Shown: positions 9,533 to 18,417, counted from the first letter of the stretch. The stretch is DNA of 64,000 nucleotides from an uncultured Sutterella sp. (GCA_902463725.1 CABQGK010000008.1:38583-102582), one strand, 5' to 3'. Translations and numbers: made by a program. Notes: generated from the sequence alone by a model not told the origin.

Positions 9533-9670
9533 GCGGGAAAGGAGCCGAGCGCGGCTACTCGCCAACGCGATGCTCTCTTCGATATGCCGAGCGGGCCGCT
9601 GAGGCCCATTATTTTCTCTAGGTGTCCTCTTTTTTGAGGAGGACGCTTCTGCCTCGAGGAATCACGAACG

Positions 9671-10639
9671 ATGAAGATTCTGCTTGCTCAACCACGCGGC
9701 TTTTGTGCCGGCGTTACCCGTGCGATTGCCATCGTCGAGCGCGCCCTTAAGATCTATGGCGCACCGATCTATGTGCGTCATGAGATCGTGCATAACCGTA
9801 CGGTGGTTAATAACCTGCGTGAGCGTGGTGCAGTGTTTGTGGATGATCTCTCCGAGGTGCCAGCTGGCGCGACGGTGGTCTTTTCTGCGCATGGCGTGCC
9901 ACGTGCCGTAAGCGAAGAAGCCTCGCGCCGTGGACTACGAGTCTTTGACGCGACGTGCCCGCTTGTGACCAAGGTGCACCGTGAGGTGGGACGTATGCGT
10001 GAGCAGGGACGTCGCATTCTCATGATTGGTCACGCTGGCCATCCCGAAGTCGAAGGGACGATGGGGCAGGTCAAGGATGGGATTGAGCTGATTGAGACGG
10101 TCGACGATATTGAGGCACTGCCCTACACCAATCAGGATAGCCTTGCGTATGTGACGCAGACCACGATCAGTGCTGACGACAGTCACGGCATGATTGAGGC
10201 GCTCAGACGGCGTTTCCCGCTTATTCATGAGCCCAAGCAACAAGATATTTGCTACGCCACGCAAAATCGCCAAGAAGCGGTGAAGCAGTTAGTGCGTGCG
10301 GGCGTGGATGTGGTGCTGGTGATCGGGTCCGCGACGAGCTCCAACTCCAACAGACTTCGCGAGGTTGCCGAGCGAGAAGGGTGCCGTGCGTACTTGGTCG
10401 ATACGGCCGAGCATGTTGATCCCAAGTGGTTCGAGGGCATCCGTAGTGTGGGAGTGACGGCCGGTGCCTCAGCGCCCGAAGAGCTCGTACAGGGCGTGGT
10501 GAATTATCTTATTGAAAAGTGCGGGGCGAGCCCCGCAGTGGCTCTTGAAGGAGTTGAGGAGAACGTTGCGTTCCCGCTCCCTAAGGGGCTTTGGGAGAGC
10601 GATCTCGCGGAGTGCGAGGAGGATCGCGACAGCAAGTAA
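9671..10639 (+). CDS. ispH: 4-hydroxy-3-methylbut-2-enyl diphosphate reductase
   Basis: Last step of the MEP isoprenoid pathway: an iron-sulfur enzyme that reduces HMBPP to IPP and DMAPP. 322 residues, normal length. The three cluster-binding cysteines are in PRGFCAGV (C12), FDATCPLVTK (near 96) and QQDICYATQNRQ (near 197). HGVPRAV and VIGSATSSNSNRL are conserved substrate-site segments. GAGGA ribosome-binding site. Upstream of the YbaK gene by 55 bp and probably co-transcribed with it. Confidence 0.98.
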   Translation: MKILLAQPRGFCAGVTRAIAIVERALKIYGAPIYVRHEIVHNRTVVNNLRERGAVFVDDLSEVPAGATVVFSAHGVPRAVSEEASRRGLRVFDATCPLVTKVHREVGRMREQGRRILMIGHAGHPEVEGTMGQVKDGIELIETVDDIEALPYTNQDSLAYVTQTTISADDSHGMIEALRRRFPLIHEPKQQDICYATQNRQEAVKQLVRAGVDVVLVIGSATSSNSNRLREVAEREGCRAYLVDTAEHVDPKWFEGIRSVGVTAGASAPEELVQGVVNYLIEKCGASPAVALEGVEENVAFPLPKGLWESDLAECEEDRDSK

Positions 10640-10694
10640 ATGGTTGCGTAGGTTTCTGAGCTCGCCCAATTCTCGTTTAAAAGGAACTAATCGT

Positions 10695-11186
10695 ATGTCT
10701 AAGGACAAACATCAGAGTCTTACCCCCGCCACACAGTGGCTTAAAGCGCACAACATTGCTTTTGAGGAATACTCCTACGAGTACGAAGACCATGGCGGCG
10801 CGCTACAGGCGGCGCAAGAGGTCGGTATTGATGCGCATCAGGTGGTCAAGACCTTGATTATGGAGGATGAGCACGGCAAGCCTTTGGTTATTCTGATGCA
10901 TGGTGACAAGAATGTCTCCACGAAGAATCTTGCTCGCCAGATTGGTGTCAAGAGTGTGAACCCCTGCAAGCCAGATCAGGCTCAGCGTAATTCTGGCTAC
11001 ATGGTGGGAGGCACCAGTCCCTTTGGAACGCGAAAGGCGATGCCAGTTTATGTAGAAAGCACGATTCTCGCCTTTGATAAGATCATCATTAACGGCGGGC
11101 GTCGCGGCTATCAGGTGGGGATTGACCCCAAGGTGCTTGTGGATGTGTTGGGCGCCAAGCCTGTTGAGTGCGCGATCGATAAGTAA
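10695..11186 (+). CDS. ybaK: YbaK/EbsC-type Cys-tRNA(Pro) deacylase
   Basis: Trans-editing hydrolase that removes cysteine mischarged onto tRNA-Pro by ProRS; member of the INS/YbaK superfamily. 163 residues from an ATG preceded by AAGGA. Family landmarks are GIDAHQVVKTLIM (with the conserved lysine), HGDKNVSTKNLAR, GGTSPFGTRKAMPVYVE and INGGRRGYQVGIDP. Length matches E. coli YbaK (159). It follows ispH and ends in a terminator. Deacylase specificity is inferred from the subfamily. Confidence 0.93.
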   Translation: MSKDKHQSLTPATQWLKAHNIAFEEYSYEYEDHGGALQAAQEVGIDAHQVVKTLIMEDEHGKPLVILMHGDKNVSTKNLARQIGVKSVNPCKPDQAQRNSGYMVGGTSPFGTRKAMPVYVESTILAFDKIIINGGRRGYQVGIDPKVLVDVLGAKPVECAIDK

Positions 11187-11211
11187 GGCGGAAAACGCAG
11201 TATCTACGTAA

Positions 11212-11274
11212 AGCGCGGGTGTCTTTCACAAACACGTCCTTTCTGAGGAGCGTGAAGGCGCCCGCGCGTTTTTT
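11212..11274 (+). terminator. Terminator of ispH-ybaK
   Basis: Long imperfect GC-rich hairpin (arms about 11212-11229 and 11251-11268) followed by six T. It lies between converging ybaK and nadE. Confidence 0.7.
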
Positions 11275-11293
11275 GATGGGTTTTGCGCTTAAC

Positions 11294-12085
11294 TCAGTCG
11301 ATTGCGCGCTTGATAAAGTGCGGCATGGGCGCGAGTTTATGCAAATTCATTTGGTGTAGCCGATCGATGCGAGCCCGAAGCGCCTCATCCGTACAGCGCC
11401 CGCTCTCAAGATAGTCATCGAGTGCGGCATAAGTAAAGCCCAACTTGTCCTCATCAGAGAGTCCCGAGAGCCCGTCTGATGGTGTTTTCTCAACGAGGTG
11501 CTTGGGAAGGCCGAGGGCGTGCCCAAGTTGACGAACCTCTGTGACCGTTAAATCTGCGAGCGGGCTCAAATCTCCCGCAGCGTCCCCAAATTTGGTCGAG
11601 TAGCCTACCCAATCCTCGGAGCGGTTGCAGGTGTTAATGACGAGCCCACCCTCTGGCAAAGACTGTGCAATGGCATAGAGCGTTGTCATTCTGAGGCGTG
11701 CAGGGAAATTGATGGCGGCTTCGCCAAGTAGAGCGCGTTTACCAGTTGCCTCAAAAAAGCCTTCACTTGTAGGTACGCTGGCGGCGAATGCCTCACTAAC
11801 TGCGCCGATATTGACACAGATGCTAGCAATGCCGAGATGCGCAATGACGCTGCGGCTATCGGCGATATCCGTTTGCACACCGTTTGGCATCATGACACCG
11901 AGTACGCGCTCGGCACCGAGCGCTCGAACGCAGAGTGCAGCGCTGACAGCACTATCCTTGCCGCCAGAGATGCCGACCACGGCAGTGGCCTTAGGCAGTG
12001 AGCTGAGAAAGTAGCTCTGAATCCAGTCTGCAATGGCCTGAGCAGTAGTAGAGGGGTTGCGAAGCATGTGCGATTGTCCGTCCAT
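11294..12085 (-). CDS. nadE: Ammonia-dependent NAD synthetase
   Basis: Final step of NAD synthesis: ATP-dependent amidation of nicotinate adenine dinucleotide. The PP-loop GISGGKDSA lies near residue 37. The conserved NTCNRSEDWVGYSTKFGD and KTPSDGL segments follow. About 263 residues, with no glutaminase domain, so it uses ammonia or an external glutaminase. The start is uncertain: ATG 12085 is chosen, but ATG 12067 and GTG 12121 are in frame and none has a clear ribosome-binding site. Confidence 0.93.
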   Translation of the reverse strand: MDGQSHMLRNPSTTAQAIADWIQSYFLSSLPKATAVVGISGGKDSAVSAALCVRALGAERVLGVMMPNGVQTDIADSRSVIAHLGIASICVNIGAVSEAFAASVPTSEGFFEATGKRALLGEAAINFPARLRMTTLYAIAQSLPEGGLVINTCNRSEDWVGYSTKFGDAAGDLSPLADLTVTEVRQLGHALGLPKHLVEKTPSDGLSGLSDEDKLGFTYAALDDYLESGRCTDEALRARIDRLHQMNLHKLAPMPHFIKRAID

Positions 12086-12329
12086 CGAAAAGTGCGAGAA
12101 AAAGCGAGCGCTCTCTATCACTAGCGCCTTTTGAGTGTCATTGTAGTATGGGCTTGTGACCTGCTCGCCTCGGAGGAAGTGACTGCTTCGGTTGATAGAA
12201 GTGAGAGATTGCGCTTTGCGTGAGTGGCTGCCCGCCGAAGCTCAGCGCTTGGCGGGTGGGATCTGGTGGGCTTAAGGGGGCGCGAGGAGGCGCTACGCGA
12301 CGCAACGCCCCCACTTTCAGAGACCTCGC

Positions 12330-13367
12330 TTAATTGGAGAGCGTCTCGAGTGACCAGCGTGGTCGTACGCCGAAGGCGCGCTGTGTTTTGAGTGCTTCTC
12401 GCGCTTGGGGTGACATGCTCGTCAAGCGTGCAAGCCCCGCTGCGGCAATCATCGCGCCATTGTCCGTGCAAAGCCTTAATGGGGGGAAGAAGATTGTGCC
12501 ATGGCGACGTTTGACTTCACGGGTGAGGCGTGCACGTAGCTGTTTATTGGCGGAGACGCCGCCTGCGACCACCACATTGGTGAGTTTAGTGGCTTTCATC
12601 GCGTTGACAACTTTGGTCGCGAGCACATCGACGAGTGCGTCGACAAAGCCGCGTGCGAGATTGCGACGCCAGGTTTCGTCGTGAACATCTTCGGCCTGTT
12701 GCACCGCGGTGAGCACACTGGTTTTCAAGCCAGAAAAACTCATATCTAGATTAGGGGAGTGAATCATCGGACGAGCCAATTCAATTGCCCCCGACTCCCC
12801 GAGCTCAGCGAGTGCGGAGACGGCGGGGCCGCCTGGATAGGGAAGCCCCAAGAGTTGGGCTGTCTTATCGAACGCTTCGCCTGCGGCATCGTCGAGCGTC
12901 TGCCCCAAGATTTCGTACTCACCGAAATGCTCAACGCGCATGAGCTGGGTGTGACCGCCCGAGACGAGCACAGCAAGGAAGGGAAACTCGGGTGCTGGGG
13001 TTGCTAAGCGCGCAGCGAGCAGATGCCCCTCTAAGTGGTGAATACCAATGACGGGAATATCGAGTGCCCAGCCTGCGGCATGCGCTACGCAGTTTCCGAC
13101 GAGCAGGGCGCCCGCAAGGCCAGGCCCCTCCGTGACGGCGATCGCATCAAGTTCGGCGCGTGTCTTCCCTGCCTTATCGAGAACCTCGTCGATTAGGGCA
13201 ATCGTGCGGCGGATATGGTCGCGACTGGCGAGCTCGGGAACCACCCCACCATAGGCCTTGTGCATATCGATCTGGGAGTGAAGCGCGTCCGCAAGTAGCC
13301 CCCCTTCATCGGAAATGAGGGCGGCGCCCGTTTCGTCACAAGACGATTCAATACCTAAAACCAGCAT
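12330..13367 (-). CDS. tsaD: tRNA N6-threonylcarbamoyladenosine synthase subunit TsaD
   Basis: Catalytic subunit that transfers threonylcarbamoyl from TC-AMP to A37 of ANN-decoding tRNAs, acting with TsaB and TsaE. 345 residues, normal length. ASKHA-fold landmarks: GIESSCDETG at 5-14, iron ligands H111 and H115 in HLEGH, VSGGHTQL and GGVSANKQLR. Divergent from rpsU, the conserved tsaD/rpsU neighbourhood of proteobacteria. A possible -10 box (TAAAAT, minus strand, 13435-13440) lies upstream. Confidence 0.98.
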   Translation of the reverse strand: MLVLGIESSCDETGAALISDEGGLLADALHSQIDMHKAYGGVVPELASRDHIRRTIALIDEVLDKAGKTRAELDAIAVTEGPGLAGALLVGNCVAHAAGWALDIPVIGIHHLEGHLLAARLATPAPEFPFLAVLVSGGHTQLMRVEHFGEYEILGQTLDDAAGEAFDKTAQLLGLPYPGGPAVSALAELGESGAIELARPMIHSPNLDMSFSGLKTSVLTAVQQAEDVHDETWRRNLARGFVDALVDVLATKVVNAMKATKLTNVVVAGGVSANKQLRARLTREVKRRHGTIFFPPLRLCTDNGAMIAAAGLARLTSMSPQAREALKTQRAFGVRPRWSLETLSN

Positions 13368-13700
13368 AAGTCGTGCGTTTCTGTCCGATCTGACCTTTTG
13401 GGGGATCGTGCCTTGGGATTAAAGAAAAATCAATATTTTAGCACCCGAAAAATGCATGTTGTGGCGCCGCTGAGCGGACAATTCTCAGCGCTTAGCAAGA
13501 AAAATCAGTCTTTGGTGTTGATTCTTCGTGGGCATTTATGAGAAAATCCTGTCTTTACGATTTTTTGCACGTACCCTTCGGACCGCGTCTGATCGCGTAC
13601 CTCTGCGAATTGCTCCTTGGGTCTTGTCCCGGAACCAGACCTTGGGGGTGACGAGTGTATTTCCGGGTCATCACATTTTTTTACTGAGGTTAGGTGCCTA
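13368..13700 (+). promoter_or_regulatory. rpsU promoter and structured leader
   Basis: Divergent region between tsaD and rpsU. A weak promoter, TTGATT (13518) 18 nt from GAAAAT (13542), would give a leader of roughly 145 nt. In it GGTCT 13620-13624 can pair with AGACC 13637-13641. CCCGGAA 13628-13634, inside that loop, can pair with TTCCGGG 13661-13667, followed by T7. A third hairpin, with arms near 13466-13474 and 13484-13491, is upstream. Confidence 0.4.
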
Positions 13701-13913
13701 ATGCCCACTATCCGCGTTAAAGAAAACGAACCGTTTGAAGTTGCTCTCCGCCGCTTCAAGCGCACCATCGAAAAGTCTGGTCTCCTTACTGAGCTGCGCG
13801 CCCGCGAATTCTACGAAAAGCCCACCGCTGAACGTAAGCGCAAGAAGGCTGCTGCCGTTAAGCGCCACTACAAGCGCCTGCGCAGCATGATGCTCCCCAA
13901 GAAGCTCTACTAA
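13701..13913 (+). CDS. rpsU: 30S ribosomal protein S21
   Basis: 70-residue, very basic small-subunit protein needed for initiation, beginning MPTIRVKENEPFEVALRRFK and ending MMLPKKLY. Full family length. First gene of the rpsU-yqeY-dnaG-rpoD locus, divergent from tsaD. GAGG lies 11 bases before the ATG. The upstream leader has hairpins that could control it. Confidence 0.98.
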   Translation: MPTIRVKENEPFEVALRRFKRTIEKSGLLTELRAREFYEKPTAERKRKKAAAVKRHYKRLRSMMLPKKLY

Positions 13914-14064
13914 TTCCGTTTGGTAGCGCTCGCCCAATTGGGCAGAGTATCACGGTGGGGTGAGCGTTCTCCGAATGAGTTCGGAGCTCTGCTAACCACA
14001 CAAGGTGCTGCAGTGTGCAGCACGACAAAAATCTACAGACAATTTACCCTCACGAAGGATGGTG

Positions 14065-14508
14065 ATGATTAAGGACAGAATCCGCGAAGATATGAAGACT
14101 GCCATGCGTGCGCATGATGCGGCTGGTCTGAGCACGATTCGTTTGCTCCTTGCCGCGATTAAGCAGCGTGAGGTCGACGAACAGATTGACGCCGACGATA
14201 CTATCGTGCTGCAAGTGATTGCGAAGATGGTGAAGCAGCGTCGTGACTCCGTTGAACAGTACTTGGCTGGCGGTCGTCAAGACCTCGCCGACAAAGAATC
14301 GGCCGAGATTCGTGTTCTCGAGGGATATCTTCCCAAGGGACTCACGGATGAAGAGGTGACGGCAATCATTGATGCCGCTATCGCTGAAGTCGGTCAGACG
14401 GGGATGGCAGCCATGGGCAAAGTTATGGCCCTGGTCAAAGCCAAGGTCGCCGGCAGGGCTGATCTTGGCAAGGTGAGCGCGCTTGTTAAGAGCCGCTTGA
14501 CCGCCTAA
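14065..14508 (+). CDS. yqeY: GatB/YqeY domain protein
   Basis: 147-residue stand-alone version of the tail domain found at the C-terminus of GatB, thought to bind tRNA. Function in non-amidotransferase contexts is not established. The ATG at 14065 (MIKDRIREDM) is preferred over 14059 because GAAGG at 14054-14058 gives it proper spacing. Conserved parts are STIRLLLAAIKQREVD, YLPKGLTDEE and GKVMALVKAKVAGRADLG. In many proteobacteria it sits between rpsU and dnaG, as here. A strong terminator separates it from dnaG. Confidence 0.92.
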   Translation: MIKDRIREDMKTAMRAHDAAGLSTIRLLLAAIKQREVDEQIDADDTIVLQVIAKMVKQRRDSVEQYLAGGRQDLADKESAEIRVLEGYLPKGLTDEEVTAIIDAAIAEVGQTGMAAMGKVMALVKAKVAGRADLGKVSALVKSRLTA

Positions 14509-14574
14509 GCATGCGTCGACAGTACGATATCGCTCGCGGGTGTCGCTAACGACGACACAAACTAACGCAGAGAT

Positions 14575-14617
14575 GCCGCCGTTGGAGAAAACGTCTCCTG
14601 CGGCGGCTTCTTTTTTT
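14575..14617 (+). terminator. Terminator between yqeY and dnaG
   Basis: 14-nt arms (14575-14588 and 14594-14607) pair with two internal mismatches, then TTC and seven T. A TACAAT at 14646-14651 just downstream could be the -10 box of a separate dnaG promoter. Confidence 0.8.
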
Positions 14618-14743
14618 GCATGCTTCAAGGACTCGTTGAGTTGGTTACAATGACTTCTCAAGCGGAACTCACGCTCAGTGTGTGCAGTGAGTCCATCCTT
14701 TTCTTCCATCCCACAGAGCAATACTAATCGGCTAGAGGCGACC

Positions 14744-17149
14744 ATGATTCCAGAGGGCTTTATCACGAATTTGCTTGACCGAGCGGACATCGGTGACGTG
14801 ATTGGCCGCTACATGCATCTCAAGAAAGCAGGCCGCAATTTGATGGCCTGTTGCCCTTTTCATAAAGAGAAAACGCCGTCCTTTTCGGTGAGCCCCACCA
14901 AACAGATCTATAAGTGCTTTGGTTGCGGCGCCTCGGGCAACGCGATTGGCTTTTTGATGGCCTATGAAGGGTTGGAGTTCCCTGATGCAGTCCGTAAGCT
15001 CGCGGGCTTTTATGGGATGGTAGTGCCTGAGGATCAGTCGCCTGAGCGCAAAAAGGCTCGGGAGCTCTCGCGCACGCTCACAGACTATATGGGTGAAGCA
15101 GCAGCGTTTTATACGACGGCGCTTACGCGCGCGCCCCGTGTCATCGACTACCTCAAGGATCGTGCCATCCTCTCAGAGACGGCAGAGCGTTTTGGCTTAG
15201 GGTACTCGCCCGATGAGTGGCATGCACTCAAAGGCGTTTTTGCCGAGCGTTACGGCGCCAAAGAGCTCGAAGAATGTGGCCTCGTTAATGTCAAAAACGA
15301 TCGTCGCTACGATGCTTTCCGAGGTCGCCTCATGTTCCCGATTCGTAACGTAAAAGGGCAGGTGATCGGTTTTGGCGCCCGAACGCTCAACGGTGATGAG
15401 CAACCAAAGTATCTCAACAGCCCTGAGACACCGATCTACCACAAGGGTAGCGAGCTCTATGGTCTCTACGAAGGACGCGAGGCGATTCACCAAAAGGGGC
15501 GTGCCATTGTTTGTGAAGGGTATATGGACGTGATTCAGCTCTCGCAGGCTGGCTTCACGGAGTCGGTGGCGGCGTTAGGAACCTCCATTACCTCGGAGCA
15601 TGTCCATAAGCTCTTTAAGCTTGCTGATACGGTTTACTTTTCGTTTGACGGGGACGGGGCAGGGCGTAAAGCTGCGCGTCGAGCGCTCGAGGCGACACTA
15701 CCTGTGATTACGGACGTGCAAAAGGCGGGCTTTGTGATTCTGCCACCTGAGCATGACCCTGACAGCTTGATTAAAGCTGAGGGGGCAAGTGCGTATGAGG
15801 AGGAGATCAAAAAGGCCTATACGCTGACGGCTTTTATGAAGCATGTGCTTCTTGAAGGTAAAGAGCTTCAGTATGCTGAGGAGCGCGCCAAGATTGTGGC
15901 AGAGGCCAAGCCCATGGTGCTTGCCATGCAGAAAGCGCCGATCCTGCAACTCACCGTGATCAAAGAACTTGCGGGTATTGCGCGCCTTACCGCTGATGAA
16001 ATTCAGCGCCAGTACGGGCTGATGCCTGCGGCGCCGCGCTCTGTGCGGCAAAACCGTCCGTTTTGGGAAAGCGGTCGCGGCCCTCGTGGCTGGCGCTCTG
16101 CGGCGCCAGCTGTTGAATCACGGGTACGCGTTAAAGACATGCGTGAGCGTATGTTGCAGTGCTTCCTCGCTTACCCTGATTTGCTCACCCGCTTCAGCCA
16201 CCCCATTGAAGAGGAGTTTCTCAATACGGAAAATGCGATCTCTCGTCGCATCGTTGAGCTCTGGCAACATTCCACCGACGAAGACGGCAAGCCTGTGCAC
16301 TCTGCTGCCTCACTACTTGAGCGGCTCAAGTCGAGTTCCTCTCTGGCGTACTACCGTCTTTTGCTCGGAGAGGAGCTCACCATTGATACGCCTGCCGAGA
16401 CGGCGTTACATGAAGTTCGGCGCGCTTTCATCGACTTGGAGCTCGAGCGCATTAAGGCCCGTATTGAGGAGTGCGCGAATGCCGGCAAGTGTGATGAGCA
16501 GACGCTACGCCCACTTATGAGTCGGCACGCAGAGTTGCGCTCTCAGCTGGAAGAAATCGCCGAAGAAGAGCGACTCTACCGGCAACGAGTTGATACCCGC
16601 TCGCGCTACGAACGGCAGGAGCAACTGGCGCAGAAAACGAAGAAAGTGAGTGCGGTGCCGCTCTCGGACAATCCAATCGTGCGCGAGTTGCAGCAATATT
16701 TGCGCGGCTCGGACAGCCCCGAGGTGAATATTCCTGGGGAGGACACTGCGGTAGCAGTGAGCGCGCCCACGGGGACGCAGAGCGCCGCACGAGCCGCTCG
16801 CGAAGCGCTCGAGAAGCTCTCCGCTCAAGGTGCTCAACCCTCAAGTTTGAGCACAGAGACGGCGCCGCGCGCGCGTAGTGGCTGGAGTGTGCCGCCTAGC
16901 GAAATTGCAGCGGCGAGTGCGAGAGCGATGCCTGGCGAGATCGTCGCTGCCGAGACGTCCCCCGCTCAACAAGATGACCCTTGGGCGGATTTACCGGCTG
17001 CCACTTTGGGGGGGGCCGTGCCAGAACCTGACGATGATATCCCTTGGGTCGACCCTGATACCGCGGATTTGCAGGCCTCAAGTGAAGAAGATGCAGGCGA
17101 GTATCACTTCGAGGATGTAGAAGCTTCTGAGCCGGACTGGCACCGCTAG
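14744..17149 (+). CDS. dnaG: DNA primase
   Basis: Synthesises RNA primers for replication together with DnaB helicase. 801 residues, against about 580-660 in most relatives. Domains: CHC2 zinc finger with C37, H40, C58 and C61; a catalytic core; Toprim with CEGYMDV near residue 255 and FDGDGAG near 300; then a DnaB-binding helical domain near 465-610. The extra length is a tail of about 170 residues rich in Ala, Ser, Pro, Glu and Asp, containing DDPWADLP at 744-751 and DDDIPW at 763-768. The start is fixed by AGAGG five bases upstream. The catalytic part looks intact. The tail function is unknown. Confidence 0.97.
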   Translation: MIPEGFITNLLDRADIGDVIGRYMHLKKAGRNLMACCPFHKEKTPSFSVSPTKQIYKCFGCGASGNAIGFLMAYEGLEFPDAVRKLAGFYGMVVPEDQSPERKKARELSRTLTDYMGEAAAFYTTALTRAPRVIDYLKDRAILSETAERFGLGYSPDEWHALKGVFAERYGAKELEECGLVNVKNDRRYDAFRGRLMFPIRNVKGQVIGFGARTLNGDEQPKYLNSPETPIYHKGSELYGLYEGREAIHQKGRAIVCEGYMDVIQLSQAGFTESVAALGTSITSEHVHKLFKLADTVYFSFDGDGAGRKAARRALEATLPVITDVQKAGFVILPPEHDPDSLIKAEGASAYEEEIKKAYTLTAFMKHVLLEGKELQYAEERAKIVAEAKPMVLAMQKAPILQLTVIKELAGIARLTADEIQRQYGLMPAAPRSVRQNRPFWESGRGPRGWRSAAPAVESRVRVKDMRERMLQCFLAYPDLLTRFSHPIEEEFLNTENAISRRIVELWQHSTDEDGKPVHSAASLLERLKSSSSLAYYRLLLGEELTIDTPAETALHEVRRAFIDLELERIKARIEECANAGKCDEQTLRPLMSRHAELRSQLEEIAEEERLYRQRVDTRSRYERQEQLAQKTKKVSAVPLSDNPIVRELQQYLRGSDSPEVNIPGEDTAVAVSAPTGTQSAARAAREALEKLSAQGAQPSSLSTETAPRARSGWSVPPSEIAAASARAMPGEIVAAETSPAQQDDPWADLPAATLGGAVPEPDDDIPWVDPDTADLQASSEEDAGEYHFEDVEASEPDWHR

Positions 17150-17420
17150 GGCAGGGGGCATCCGAGCGCTTGTCGCGCGCACATCAAAACAAAAGCCTGC
17201 GTTGTACGGCCGATTTTACCGCTACAATCAGGGCATGCTTTTTTGAAGGAGATAGGGCGCGTGTTGCTGCACGCCGTCGAAGGTTGCCCGGCCGCCTCAT
17301 GCTTTATGGCATGAGCGAGGGAAGCGCCAAACGCTTTCTGCTAAAACTCGGAGAGAAAGAGCGGCGGCAAGGCGTTGCACCACACTCCTTCACCATTACG
17401 AATATTGGAGATGTAAACGG
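17150..17420 (+). promoter_or_regulatory. Promoter and long leader of the ABC importer operon
   Basis: TTGTAC (17202-17207) and TACAAT (17223-17228), 15 nt apart, form a possible promoter, giving a leader of about 190 nt. The leader contains a 7-bp hairpin (CTCATGC/GCATGAG) and other GC-rich pairing. I do not recognise a known riboswitch class. A 90-codon frame at 17170-17442 overlaps the next gene and lacks protein character. Confidence 0.4.
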
Positions 17421-18365
17421 ATGTTTACCCGTAAAACACTAACCGCTGCACTGCTATGTGCATTCTCTTTTGCAACGCTTTCCGCCGAAGCGGCCGCCCT
17501 GCGTATTGGTGTGTTGCCCGCAGCGGACTCGATCGTGCTCTACGCTGCGCAAGAGAAAGGGCTCTTTAAAAAGGCTGGGCTCGATGTGGAGATCGTCCCC
17601 TTTAAGAGCGCCTTGGAGATTGGTGCGGCGATGCGCGCTGGCAAGCTTGATGGTCATTTTGGTGACCTGATGAATGTGCTTTCGCAAAATGCGCGTGGCG
17701 TTGCGCAGTCTGTGGTGCTCACCACAACTCATACCACAGCGCAGCAGCGCAATTTCGCCATGGTGGTTTCGCCTGCTGCGGCTTCTCGCATCAAGAGTCT
17801 CTCGGACTTGCACGACACCGACACCGCGATGAGCGGTGCCACCATCATTGACTATTTGCTCGACCGCATGAGTGAGCAGCAGAAACTCCCCTCCGATGCC
17901 CTCAAGCGAATTGAGGTCAAGCAGATTCCAATCCGCTTGCAAATGCTGATGGCTGGACAGGCCTCGACGGCGCTACTCCCTGAGCCCCTCGTTTCGATGG
18001 TCGTTGCGAAGGGTGGTCGCGTTCTCTGGGATGACCGCACGCTTGATGAAGCGCTTGCGGTGGTGGCGCTAAAGAAAACGGCGCTTGATGAGAAGACTGT
18101 CGCGGGCTTTCGCAGTGCCGTGGCAGAAGCGGCTAAACTGATTGAAGCCAGCCCGCAGACGTACCGTGCGGTGATGGTAGAGAAGGGACTCCTGCCGAAG
18201 CCGCTCGAGTCGAGCTACACCATGCTACGTTTTTCGCTCTTTAAAACAGCGGATGGTCTACCTCCCTTGCCCACTGAGGCAGAGGTTAAACGCGTCGGCG
18301 AGTGGATGATTGATCACAAGATGATTGATGCGCTTCCCCGCTACAGCGACGTAGTAGTGAAGTAA
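17421..18365 (+). CDS. ABC transporter substrate-binding protein, NMT1/SsuA-like
   Basis: Periplasmic solute-binding component, 314 residues. A signal peptide at 1-26 (basic MFTRKT, hydrophobic core, AEAAA) is followed by RIGVLPAADSIVLYAAQEKG, typical of the NMT1/THI5, SsuA and TauA family of small organic sulfur, nitrogen or thiamine-precursor binders. It has no lipobox, so the protein should be soluble. First gene of a three-gene importer with ATPase and permease. GGAG lies ten bases upstream. The substrate cannot be read from the sequence: sulfonate, taurine, nitrate or pyrimidine precursors are all possible. Confidence 0.85.
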   Translation: MFTRKTLTAALLCAFSFATLSAEAAALRIGVLPAADSIVLYAAQEKGLFKKAGLDVEIVPFKSALEIGAAMRAGKLDGHFGDLMNVLSQNARGVAQSVVLTTTHTTAQQRNFAMVVSPAAASRIKSLSDLHDTDTAMSGATIIDYLLDRMSEQQKLPSDALKRIEVKQIPIRLQMLMAGQASTALLPEPLVSMVVAKGGRVLWDDRTLDEALAVVALKKTALDEKTVAGFRSAVAEAAKLIEASPQTYRAVMVEKGLLPKPLESSYTMLRFSLFKTADGLPPLPTEAEVKRVGEWMIDHKMIDALPRYSDVVVK

Positions 18366-18371
18366 TGAGAG

Positions 18372-18394
18372 GGAGCGCGCGATCTGCGCGCTCC
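18372..18394 (+). other. Intercistronic hairpin after the binding-protein gene
   Basis: Perfect 9-bp GC-only-rich stem (18372-18380 and 18386-18394) with a 5-nt loop and no T-run. It is likely an mRNA-stabilising or partial-termination element that lets the binding protein be made in excess. Confidence 0.65.
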
Positions 18395-18417
18395 TAATTC
18401 AGAACGAAGTAATAACG

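Larger units (their letters stand above)
9196..9670. other. Divergent intergenic region rpmB / ispH
   Basis: 475 bp between the divergent starts of rpmB and ispH. It holds the two promoters listed separately. A 99-codon open frame at 9322-9621 has no family character or convincing start, and I do not call it a gene. Confidence 0.5.

Noticed and set aside
9322..9621. 99-codon open frame upstream of ispH
   Set aside because: It spans the likely ispH promoter and lacks protein character.
17230..17420. TPP, cobalamin, SAM or FMN riboswitch before the ABC importer
   Set aside because: None of the conserved core sequences of these classes is present.
17170..17442. 90-codon open frame before the ABC binding-protein gene
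   Set aside because: It overlaps the next gene's start, has no ribosome-binding site and lies in a probable leader RNA.
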